From Pseudomonadota bacterium (GTDB lineage Bacteria; Pseudomonadota; Alphaproteobacteria; Acetobacterales; Acetobacteraceae), in the NCBI GenBank assembly GCA_021805485.1, contig JAJZFF010000296.1, positions 1 to 5,869 on the forward strand: DNA of 5,869 bases. Reading direction: 5' to 3'. Position numbers and translations under genes: made by a program. The notes beneath the pieces are model-generated. The model had not been told where the DNA came from. It saw only the letters and a list, made by a program, of their open reading frames with translations, and ran no database searches. This document shows positions 1 through 5,672 of the stretch, piece after piece. Each line of letters opens with the position of its first letter. Positions within the stretch are counted from its first letter, which is position 1.

Positions 1-1199
1 AGCACGCGCCCGCGCGGCGTGGCCACCAGTTTCACCATGCCCTCACGCCGCCCCTCAGCGATGGCGCGGTCGTTCTCGGCCAGCTCGGCGTGCCGGACGA
101 CGACCCGCAGGCCCGCTTCGCGCGCCTCGGCCTCGGTCAGCCCGACCTGCGCCAGCTCGGGATCCGTATAGGTGACCCGCGGCAGGGCGCGGTAGTCCAG
201 GCGCGCCGGCAGACGGAACAGGGCGCGGCGGACGATGATGCCGGCATGGTAGCTGCCGACATGGGTGAAGAAACGCGGGCCGATTCCCGCCGGGTCGGCC
301 ACGTCGCCGGCGGCGAACACGCGCCGGTTGGAGAGGCTGCGGAGCCCGGCATCGGTGGCGATGCCGCGCGGCCCGGCGCGGACGCCGCCCTGGTCGAGAT
401 CCAGCCCCTCCAGGTTCGGCCGCCGCCCGGTGGCGACGAGCAGATGCGACCCGCTGAGGCGGGTTCCGTCGGCCAGGACGATCACCGGCCCGGGCTGGAC
501 GGAGTCGATGCGCGCCCGTTCATACAGGGCGATGCCCTGGGCGAGGAGCGCGGCGCGCAGGCCGGCGGCAAGTTCGGCGTCCTCGCGCCCGGCGATGGCG
601 GCGGCCTCGACGACGCTCACCTTCGCGCCGAGCGCCGCGTGCGCCTGCGCCATCTCGAGCCCGATCGGCCCGCCGCCGATGATCAGCAGGTGCGCCGGCG
701 GTTCGGCGAGGGAGAACATCGTCTCATTGGTCAGAAACGGCACCTCGGCCAAGCCGGGGATCGGCGGGATGGCGGGCCGGCCGCCGACCGCGAGCACGAT
801 ACGCCGCGCCGTGAGGCGCCGCGCGCCGATGGCGAGCGTGTCGGGGCCGGCGAAGCGGGCCGACCCGGCGATCACCTCGGCGCCAAGGCGGGTGAAGCGC
901 TCGGCCGAATCATTGGGCGCGATGGTGGCGATGGCACCGGCGACGTGGGCGCGCACCGCGGCCCAGTCGATCCGCGGCTCGGGCAGGAGCACGCCGAGCG
1001 GCGAGGCGGCGCGCGCGGCGGCGGCGGCATGCGCGGCGGCCAGCAGGGCCTTGCTCGGCACACAGCCGGTATTCAGGCAATCGCCGCCCATCCGCCCGCG
1101 CTCGACCAGCGCCACACGCAGCCCGAGCTGGGCGGCGACGGCGGTGACCGAGAGCCCGGCGGCGCCCGCTCCGACGACGGCGAGATCGAAATCCGGCAT
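1..1199 (-). CDS. FAD-dependent pyridine nucleotide-disulfide oxidoreductase, mercuric reductase-like (3' end outside window)
   Basis: This flavoprotein should move electrons between NAD(P)H, FAD and a redox-active cysteine pair in the cytoplasm; its physiological substrate is unknown. The visible 399 residues start at ATG 1199-1197, with a purine-rich ribosome site (AGGGGGG, 1204-1210) four bases upstream. They show an N-terminal FAD-binding GAGAAG (residues 10-15), the redox disulfide motif GGDCLNTGCVPSK (Cys41/Cys46), a second dinucleotide fold IIGGGPIGLE (near residue 175), ATGRRPN (near 255), the FAD-contacting AAGDVAD (near 297), and PRVTYTDPELAQVG (near 340), which opens the dimerisation domain. 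NDRAIAEG further on is typical of mercuric reductase-like members. About 70 C-terminal residues, with the usual active-site His-Glu, are cut off. There is no N-terminal metal-binding domain and no mer gene nearby, so true mercury reduction is unlikely. Lpd and soluble transhydrogenase are related alternatives. It is transcribed divergently from rpmH. Confidence 0.93.
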   Translation of the reverse strand, partial: MPDFDLAVVGAGAAGLSVTAVAAQLGLRVALVERGRMGGDCLNTGCVPSKALLAAAHAAAAARAASPLGVLLPEPRIDWAAVRAHVAGAIATIAPNDSAERFTRLGAEVIAGSARFAGPDTLAIGARRLTARRIVLAVGGRPAIPPIPGLAEVPFLTNETMFSLAEPPAHLLIIGGGPIGLEMAQAHAALGAKVSVVEAAAIAGREDAELAAGLRAALLAQGIALYERARIDSVQPGPVIVLADGTRLSGSHLLVATGRRPNLEGLDLDQGGVRAGPRGIATDAGLRSLSNRRVFAAGDVADPAGIGPRFFTHVGSYHAGIIVRRALFRLPARLDYRALPRVTYTDPELAQVGLTEAEAREAGLRVVVRHAELAENDRAIAEGRREGMVKLVATPRGRV

Positions 1200-1226
1200 G
1201 GCACCCCCCTGGCGGGCGCGGCGGAA

Positions 1227-1256
1227 TTGACGCCGGCGCCTGCTCCCCCCTATATG
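1227..1256 (+). promoter_or_regulatory. Candidate sigma70 promoter for the rpmH operon
   Basis: A -35-like TTGACG (1227-1232) and a -10-like TATATG (1251-1256) are separated by 18 bases. They lie in the only intergenic gap upstream of rpmH and stand out as AT-richer patches in GC-rich DNA. Transcription would start near 1263, giving a leader of about 37 bases before the GTG at 1300. The same gap must also hold the promoter of the divergent oxidoreductase, for which I see no clear -35/-10 pair. The assignment rests on sequence match and position only. Confidence 0.55.
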
Positions 1257-1261
1257 CGCCG

Positions 1262-1274
1262 GCCCGTACCGGGC
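1262..1274 (+). other. Small hairpin in the rpmH leader
   Basis: GCCCG (1262-1266) and CGGGC (1270-1274) are perfectly complementary around a TAC loop. The hairpin would form at the very 5' end of the predicted rpmH transcript, where it could protect the mRNA. In DNA this rich in G+C such a short stem may be chance. There is no following T-run, so it is not an intrinsic terminator. Confidence 0.25.
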
Positions 1275-1299
1275 GGTTATCCTGCTCTCGGAGAATAGT

Positions 1300-1434
1300 G
1301 TGAAGCGCACCTATCAACCGTCGAAGCTTGTCCGCAAGCGCCGGCACGGCTTCCGCGCCCGTATGGCGACGGTTGGCGGCCGCAAGGTTCTGGCCGCCCG
1401 CCGTGCCAAGGGGCGCAAGCGGCTCTCGGCCTGA
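1300..1434 (+). CDS. rpmH: 50S ribosomal protein L34
   Basis: L34 is a very small, basic protein of the large ribosomal subunit that binds 23S rRNA. The 44 codons begin at GTG 1300 and read [20 protein letters not shown] at the N-terminus, followed by a segment ending GRKRLSA. This is the near-invariant L34 pattern ([33 protein letters not shown]), and the length equals the family norm. The ribosome site GGAG (1290-1293) is six bases before the GTG. The preceding GTG (1298) runs straight into TGA, which leaves 1300 as the start. It is the first gene of the operon and is followed by rnpA after 15 bases, the classic pairing that links ribosome and RNase P production. Confidence 0.98.
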   Translation: MKRTYQPSKLVRKRRHGFRARMATVGGRKVLAARRAKGRKRLSA

Positions 1435-1449
1435 GCGCGGGACCACGCC

Positions 1450-1800
1450 GTGAACGCGGCGCCCGCGCGCCTCAAGCGCCGCGCCGAGTTCCTCCGCGTC
1501 GGGGGAAAAGGCCGCAAGATCGCGCAGCCGGGTCTGGTGCTGCAGGCGCTTGCCCGCGCCGACGGCGAGCCGGCGCGGATCGGCTTCACCGTGACGAAAA
1601 AGGTTGGCAACGCGGTGGTGCGCAACCGCACGCGCCGGCGTCTGCGCGAGGCGGCGCGGCTGGTGCTGGCGGAGATGCCGGCGGCGGACGTCGATCTGGT
1701 GCTGGTCGGCCGGGCCGCGACGCGGACGCGGAATTTCGCCGCGCTGATGCAGGACCTGCGTGCCGCGCTGGCGCGGGTGCAAGCGGCGGGGCCGCCGTGA
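1450..1800 (+). CDS. rnpA: Ribonuclease P protein component
   Basis: RnpA is the protein subunit of RNase P. With the catalytic RNA it removes 5' leaders from precursor tRNAs in the cytoplasm. The 116-residue product matches the usual family size. It has the N-terminal basic stretch LKRRAEFLRV (residues 8-17), then RIGFTVTKKVGNAVVRNRTR (43-62) continuing to RRLREA. This contains the RNR signature helix that contacts the catalytic RNA. The C-terminus ends in a helix (FAALMQDLRAAL) and a short Ala/Pro tail. The start is GTG 1450, with a weak ribosome site (GGGA, 1439-1442). Its stop overlaps the yidD start as GTGA (1797-1800), implying coupled translation. The RNase P RNA gene is not in this window. 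Confidence 0.97.
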   Translation: MNAAPARLKRRAEFLRVGGKGRKIAQPGLVLQALARADGEPARIGFTVTKKVGNAVVRNRTRRRLREAARLVLAEMPAADVDLVLVGRAATRTRNFAALMQDLRAALARVQAAGPP

Positions 1801-2063
1801 GCCCGCTCGCGCACCTGCTGCGCGGCGCGGTGCGGGGCTACCAGCTTGCCATCCGCCCGCTGATCGGCGCGCAATGCCGTTTCCACCCGAGCTGCAGCGA
1901 CTATGCCCTGGAGGCGTTGGCGCGCCATGGCGCGCTGCGTGGTACGGGCCTGGCCTTCTGGCGCATCCTGCGCTGCAACCCGTGGAACGCCGGCGGCCTC
2001 GACCCGGTGCCGACCGTCCCGCGACCGTTTTTCCACCATAGACCGGGCCGGAACGCAGGCTGA
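1797..2063 (+). CDS. yidD: Membrane protein insertion efficiency factor YidD
   Basis: YidD is a small inner-membrane-associated protein that assists YidC-dependent membrane insertion, although its exact mechanism is unsettled. The 88 residues are typical of the family. An amphipathic N-terminal stretch (residues 4-25, LAHLLRGAVRGYQLAIRPL) precedes the diagnostic CRFHPSCSDYALEAL (27-41) with Cys27 and Cys33. After this comes WRILRCNPWNAGGLDPVP (55-72) with the third conserved cysteine, Cys60. Start GTG 1797 overlaps the rnpA stop by four bases. The stop shares one base with the yidC ATG (TGATG, 2061-2065). The tight rnpA-yidD-yidC packing matches its role next to the insertase. Confidence 0.96.
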   Translation: MSPLAHLLRGAVRGYQLAIRPLIGAQCRFHPSCSDYALEALARHGALRGTGLAFWRILRCNPWNAGGLDPVPTVPRPFFHHRPGRNAG

Positions 2064-3796
2064 TGGACCAGCGACGGATGTTTCTCGCGATCGGTATCTC
2101 GATCGCGATCCTGATCGGCTTCCAACTGATCTCGGCGCGCATCGTTCCACCGGCGCCACCGCCGGAGACGCTGGCCGAGACCTCGGCCCAACCCGCCGCC
2201 ACGGCGCCGGCCCCGGTCCCGCCGGCGGAGGCGGCCGCAGCCGAGGCCGCACGTGCCGCGCCAAGGCTCGCCATCGACGCGCCGAGCGTAACCGGCAGCG
2301 TCAGCCTGCTCGGCGCCCGGCTCGACGATCTCGTGCTGCGCGACTACCGCGAGACCACCGCCGCCGACAGCCCGCGCGTGCGCCTGCTCGCCCGCGCCGG
2401 CGGCGCCGAGCCCTACGCGGTCCAGTTCGGCTGGAGCGCGGCGCCCGGGAGCAGCGCGAAACTGCCGGACAACGACACGCTGTGGACCGCTTCGGCGGCG
2501 ACACTGACGCCGCAATCGCCGGTAACGCTGAGCTGGAACAACGGCGCCGGCCTGACCTTCGAGATCGTGCTCGGCATCGACGCGCACTACATGTTCAGCG
2601 TCGAGCGGCGCGTGCGCAACGACTCCGGCGCCGCGGTCACGCTCTCGCCCTGGACGCGCATCCGCCGCGACTACACGCCGACCACCGCGGGCTATTACAT
2701 CCTCCACGAGGGCCTGCTCGGCGTGCTCGACGGACGGCTCAAGGAGCTGACCTACGCCAACGCCAAGAGCGAAGGCGCCAAGAACGCCGGCCTCGCCTTC
2801 TCCACCGCGACCACCGGCGGCTGGGCCGGCATCACCGACAAATACTGGCTGGTGGCGCTGATCCCCGACCAGAAACAGGCCGAGACCGCCAGCTTCCGCT
2901 CGGTGAAGCTCGCGACCGGCGAGGGCTACCAGGTCGACTTCATCCCCGAGACGGCGACCACGATCGCCCCGGGCGCAGACGCCAGCAGCCGCGCGCGGGT
3001 GTTCGCCGGGGCCAAGGAAGTCCATCTGCTCGACCGCTACGAGCGTGAATACGCCATCCCGCATTTCGACAAGGCGGTGGATTTCGGCTGGTTCTATTTC
3101 CTGACCAAGCCGATCTTTTATGCGCTGGACTGGCTTTACTGGATGACGGGGAATTTTGGCGTCGCCATCCTCATCTTCACCGTGTTCGCCAAGGGCCTGT
3201 TCTTTCCGCTCGCCAACAAGTCCTACAAGTCGATGAGCAAGATGCGCCTGCTCGGGCCGAAGATGCAGGCGCTGCGCGAGCGCTTCAAAGACGACCCGGC
3301 CCGCCAGCAGCAGGAAATGATGGCGCTTTACAAAGCCGAGGGCGTGAACCCCGCCTCCGGCTGCCTGCCGATGCTGATCCAGGTGCCGGTATTCTTCTCG
3401 CTCTACAAGGTGATCTTTGTCACCATCGAGATGCGCCAGGCACCGTTCTTCGGCTGGATCCGCGATCTCTCGGCGCAGGACCCGACCAATCTGTTCAACC
3501 TGTTCGGCCTCATTCCGTTCGACCCGACGGTGCTTTCGCCCTTCCTCCATCTCGGCATCTGGCCGCTGGTGATGGGCGTGAGCATGTTCCTCCAGCAGCG
3601 GCTGAACCCGGCCCCGCCGGACCCGGTGCAGGCGCGGATGTTCCAGTTCATGCCGCTGATCTTCACCTTCATGCTGGCGCGCTTCCCGGCCGGGCTGGTG
3701 ATCTACTGGACCTGGAACAACATGCTCTCCATCGCGCAGCAATGGCTGATCATGCGCAACACCCGGCTCGGCCAGCCGCGCATGGCGAGGACGTGA
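2063..3796 (+). CDS. yidC: Membrane protein insertase YidC
   Basis: YidC (Oxa1/Alb3 family) inserts and folds inner-membrane proteins, alone or with SecYEG. At 577 residues it is the long Gram-negative form. TM1 is residues 6-28 (FLAIGISIAILIGF core). A Pro/Ala-rich linker (about 29-70) leads into the large periplasmic P1 domain (to about 340). The conserved insertase core follows. TM2 lies at 365-386, and a cytoplasmic hairpin loop contains NKSYKSMSKMRLLGPKMQAL and QQEMMALYKAEGVNP. TM3 is at 435-457 (LPMLIQVPVFFSLYK), TM4 starts near 494 (LGIWPLVMGVSMFLQQRLNP), and two more helices lie between about 528 and 556 (MPLIFTFMLARFPAGLVIYW). The hydrophilic-groove residue that is Arg366 in E. coli aligns with Lys377 (TVFAKGLFFPL). 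A weak AGG (2057-2059) precedes the ATG, and translation is probably coupled to yidD. Confidence 0.98.
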   Translation: MDQRRMFLAIGISIAILIGFQLISARIVPPAPPPETLAETSAQPAATAPAPVPPAEAAAAEAARAAPRLAIDAPSVTGSVSLLGARLDDLVLRDYRETTAADSPRVRLLARAGGAEPYAVQFGWSAAPGSSAKLPDNDTLWTASAATLTPQSPVTLSWNNGAGLTFEIVLGIDAHYMFSVERRVRNDSGAAVTLSPWTRIRRDYTPTTAGYYILHEGLLGVLDGRLKELTYANAKSEGAKNAGLAFSTATTGGWAGITDKYWLVALIPDQKQAETASFRSVKLATGEGYQVDFIPETATTIAPGADASSRARVFAGAKEVHLLDRYEREYAIPHFDKAVDFGWFYFLTKPIFYALDWLYWMTGNFGVAILIFTVFAKGLFFPLANKSYKSMSKMRLLGPKMQALRERFKDDPARQQQEMMALYKAEGVNPASGCLPMLIQVPVFFSLYKVIFVTIEMRQAPFFGWIRDLSAQDPTNLFNLFGLIPFDPTVLSPFLHLGIWPLVMGVSMFLQQRLNPAPPDPVQARMFQFMPLIFTFMLARFPAGLVIYWTWNNMLSIAQQWLIMRNTRLGQPRMART

Positions 3797-3822
3797 GCGC
3801 CGAGGAAGATGTGAGCGCCGAG
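3787..3822 (+). repeat. 18-bp imperfect tandem duplication over the yidC/engB junction
   Basis: Two adjacent copies, 3787-3804 (GAGGACGTGAGCGCCGAG) and 3805-3822 (GAAGATGTGAGCGCCGAG), match at 16 of 18 bases. In the engB frame each encodes the same hexapeptide, EDVSAE; both differences are silent third-position changes. Each copy contains GTGA in the engB frame, so the duplication supplies two candidate start codons (3793, 3811). Copy 1 also contains the yidC stop codon (3794-3796). Confidence 0.85.
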
Positions 3823-4431
3823 ACAGGCGCGGCCGAGCGCCTGTTCGCGGCACCCTGCGCCTTCTTCCACGCCGCCCAGACGCTGGCGCAGCTGCCGCCG
3901 ACCGGCCCCACCGAGGTCGCCTTCGCCGGTCGGTCCAACGTCGGCAAATCCTCCCTGCTCAACGCCCTGGTCGGCCGGCGCGCCCTCGCCCGCGTCTCCA
4001 CCCGGCCCGGACGCACGCGCCAGCTCAATTTCTTCGATCTCGGCGGCCGCCTCACCCTCGTGGACATGCCGGGCTACGGCTACGCCGAGGCGCCGAAAGC
4101 GCTGCAGGCGGACTGGCAGGGCATGATGTTCGACTATCTACGCGGCCGCCCGACCCTGCGCCGCGTGCTGCTGCTGCTCGATTCGCGCATCGAGATGAAG
4201 CCCTCCGACCACGCGGTGATGGACCTGCTCGACAAGGCGGCGGTGACCTACCAGCTCGTCCTGACCAAGGCGGACGCGCCGAAGGCGGACGTCCTTGCCG
4301 CCAAGCAGGCCGAGGTCACCGCCCTGGCCCGCGCCCACGCCGCCGCCCATCCCGAAATTCTCGTCACCAGCGCCGAGACCGGCGCCGGGCTGGCGGCGCT
4401 GCGCCTGACGCTGGCCGGGCTGGCGGCATAG
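3793..4431 (+). CDS. engB: Ribosome biogenesis GTPase EngB (YihA/YsxC)
   Basis: EngB is a TRAFAC-class GTPase needed for late 50S subunit assembly. From GTG 3793 the product is 212 residues, normal for the family. The GTPase motifs appear in order: G1 GRSNVGKSS (46-54), the G2 region STRPGRTRQLNFF (69-81), G3 DMPGYGYA (91-98), G4 TKAD (158-161) and G5 TSAE (192-195). The chosen GTG overlaps the yidC stop as GTGA, matching the coupling used elsewhere in this operon. Its GAGG ribosome site (3787-3790) sits only two bases away. GTG 3811 (206 residues) has a better placed GAGG (3802-3805, five-base spacing) and may be the true or a second start. A still longer in-frame extension to ATG 3742 (229 residues) lies inside the yidC coding region and is unlikely. 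The stop is two bases before the next gene. Confidence 0.96.
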   Translation: MSAEEDVSAETGAAERLFAAPCAFFHAAQTLAQLPPTGPTEVAFAGRSNVGKSSLLNALVGRRALARVSTRPGRTRQLNFFDLGGRLTLVDMPGYGYAEAPKALQADWQGMMFDYLRGRPTLRRVLLLLDSRIEMKPSDHAVMDLLDKAAVTYQLVLTKADAPKADVLAAKQAEVTALARAHAAAHPEILVTSAETGAGLAALRLTLAGLAA

Positions 4432-4433
4432 TC

Positions 4434-5129
4434 GTGCCGTTCCGCATCGCGCTCTACTACGCGCCCGAGCCGGAGGATCCGCTTTGGCAGGCCGGCTGCG
4501 GCTGGCTCGGGCGTGATCCCGCCACCGACCAGGACCTCGTCCAGCCGCCACTGCCCGGCATCGGCGAGGTCACTGCGGCGCCACGGCACTATGGCTTCCA
4601 CGCGACGCTGAAGCCGCCGATGCGCCTGGTCCCCGACATCAGCTCCGCGGCACTCGAAATGGCTGCCCGGACGCTGGCCGCTGCGCTCGCGCCGTTCCCG
4701 CTGCCGACGCTGGCGGTCGCCGATCTCGACGGCTTCCTCGCGCTCTGCCCGACCGCGGCCTCGCCACCGCTGCGCGCGTTCGCCGATGCCGCGGTGGCGG
4801 GACTCGATGCTTTCCGCGCGCCCCCAGACGAAGCCGAACTCGCCCGCCGTCATCGCGCCGACCTCTCCACCCAGCAGGCGCGGATGCTGACGCGCTGGGG
4901 CTATCCAGACGTGTTCGACACCTGGCGCTTCCACATGACGCTGACCCGCCGGCTCGGCGGCGCCGAGCGCGGCGCTTGGCAGGCGGCGGCGGAGGCGCAT
5001 TTCGCCGCCGCCCTGGCGCAGCCGCGCCGGGTCGAAACGCTCGCTCTGTTCACGCAGAGCAGCGCGGCGGCGCCGTTCCGGCTCGCCGCCCGGCTGCGGC
5101 TCGGCGCCAAAGGCGACACGGCGGCGTGA
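4434..5129 (+). CDS. DUF1045 family protein, 2H phosphoesterase-like
   Basis: The 231 residues match my knowledge of the DUF1045 family, often labelled a putative phosphonate metabolism protein and related to the 2H phosphoesterase/RNA ligase fold. The N-terminus FRIALYYAPEPEDPLWQAG (3-21), the WLGRD motif (24-28) and YGFHATLKPPMRL (53-65) are characteristic. So are DGFLALCP, the segment FRAPPDEAELARRHRADLS, and RWGYPDVFDTWRFHMTLTRRL. The two HxT motifs expected for a 2H active site are His56-Ala-Thr58 and His167-Met-Thr169, both intact. This suggests hydrolysis or ligation at a cyclic phosphate or RNA-type phosphodiester in the cytoplasm, but the substrate is not established. No C-P lyase gene is seen nearby. 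GTG 4434 follows the engB stop by two bases, so co-expression is likely. The family call is firm; the biochemical role is inferred. Confidence 0.88.
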   Translation: MPFRIALYYAPEPEDPLWQAGCGWLGRDPATDQDLVQPPLPGIGEVTAAPRHYGFHATLKPPMRLVPDISSAALEMAARTLAAALAPFPLPTLAVADLDGFLALCPTAASPPLRAFADAAVAGLDAFRAPPDEAELARRHRADLSTQQARMLTRWGYPDVFDTWRFHMTLTRRLGGAERGAWQAAAEAHFAAALAQPRRVETLALFTQSSAAAPFRLAARLRLGAKGDTAA

Positions 5130-5165
5130 TTGCATCCAGGCGTGGAAACCCGGCATGATCGGGGC

Positions 5166-5672
5166 GTGTCCAGGGAAACGGAAACGTCCGCGCCACGCGC
5201 GGCAGGATCGGTGGAGCGCGTGCGACAGGCGTTGCAGGCCGCGGGCCATGCCGACACCATCGTCGCCGCCCCGGCGAGTACCCGCACCGCCGCCGAGGCG
5301 GCCGCCGCCATGGGTTGCACGGTGGCGCAGATCATCAAGTCGCTGATCTTCCGGGCCGGCGGGCAGCCAGTGCTGGTGCTGGCCTCCGGGATCAACCGGG
5401 TAGACCCGGTGAAGCTGGCGGCACTGGCGGGGACCGCGGTCGAGCGGCCGGATGCCGCCTGGGTCCGCGCGGTGACCGGATTCGCCATCGGTCGCGTCGC
5501 CCCCATCGGCCATCTCACGCCGCCGCTGGCCTGGCTGGACGAAGACCTGTTGGCACTCGATCCGCTCTGGGCCGCCGCCGGCTCACCCGCGCACGTGTTC
5601 CGCACCTCGGCCCGGCACCTGCTCGACCTCACTGGCGCCAGGCCGGCCGCGCTCCGCGAGGGGCCGCCATGA
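5166..5672 (+). CDS. YbaK/EbsC-family protein, probable aminoacyl-tRNA deacylase
   Basis: Members of this family act in trans to hydrolyse mischarged aminoacyl-tRNA (for example Cys-tRNA-Pro by YbaK, Ala-tRNA-Pro by ProX). The core reads SVERVRQALQAAGH, then STRTAAEAAAAMGC, then VAQIIKSLIFRAGGQPVLVL with the conserved lysine at residue 58. After this come SGINRVDPVKLAAL, GFAIGRVAPIGH (105-116), LDEDLLALDPLWAAAGSP and the C-terminal FRTSARHLLDLTGA. These features make the fold clear, but the substrate subgroup cannot be told. The start is uncertain. GTG 5166 gives 168 residues. GTG 5211, preceded by AGGA (5204-5207), gives 153 and begins where homologues usually begin. TTG 5130 and GTG 5142 would add residues with no family match. 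The stop overlaps the next ATG as ATGA (5669-5672). Confidence 0.88.
   Translation: MSRETETSAPRAAGSVERVRQALQAAGHADTIVAAPASTRTAAEAAAAMGCTVAQIIKSLIFRAGGQPVLVLASGINRVDPVKLAALAGTAVERPDAAWVRAVTGFAIGRVAPIGHLTPPLAWLDEDLLALDPLWAAAGSPAHVFRTSARHLLDLTGARPAALREGPP

Noticed and set aside
1262..1274. Intrinsic terminator at the GCCCG/CGGGC hairpin
   Set aside because: The stem is only five pairs, there is no T-run on either side, and it sits upstream of rpmH rather than after a gene.
90..1298. A 402-codon open frame on the + strand
   Set aside because: It is antisense to the oxidoreductase, whose FAD and redox motifs are clear on the - strand. The + strand product is low complexity and rich in Gly, Arg and Asp.
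910..2274. A 454-codon - strand open frame across the rpmH-yidC start region
   Set aside because: It runs over the intergenic promoter and opposite rpmH, rnpA and yidD, with no recognisable domain. It is a high-GC artefact.
3742..3792. Longer engB N-terminus from ATG 3742
   Set aside because: It would overlap the conserved yidC C-terminus by 55 bases and adds residues (MADHAQHPARPAAHG) with no family match. The GTG codons at 3793 or 3811 give normal EngB lengths.
1901..3853. A 650-codon open frame on the - strand opposite yidC
   Set aside because: It lies antisense to unmistakable yidD, yidC and engB coding sequence. Its composition (rich in Arg, His, Glu, Gly) is what the complement of GC-rich coding DNA produces, and it shows no domain.
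5155..5346. Small + strand open frame starting at ATG 5155
   Set aside because: It is out of frame with the YbaK-like gene and contained in it, with Arg/Pro-rich shadow sequence.
4248..5513. A 421-codon - strand open frame opposite engB, the DUF1045 gene and the YbaK-like gene
   Set aside because: All three + strand genes have family-specific motifs, while this frame gives Arg/Gly-rich sequence without a domain.
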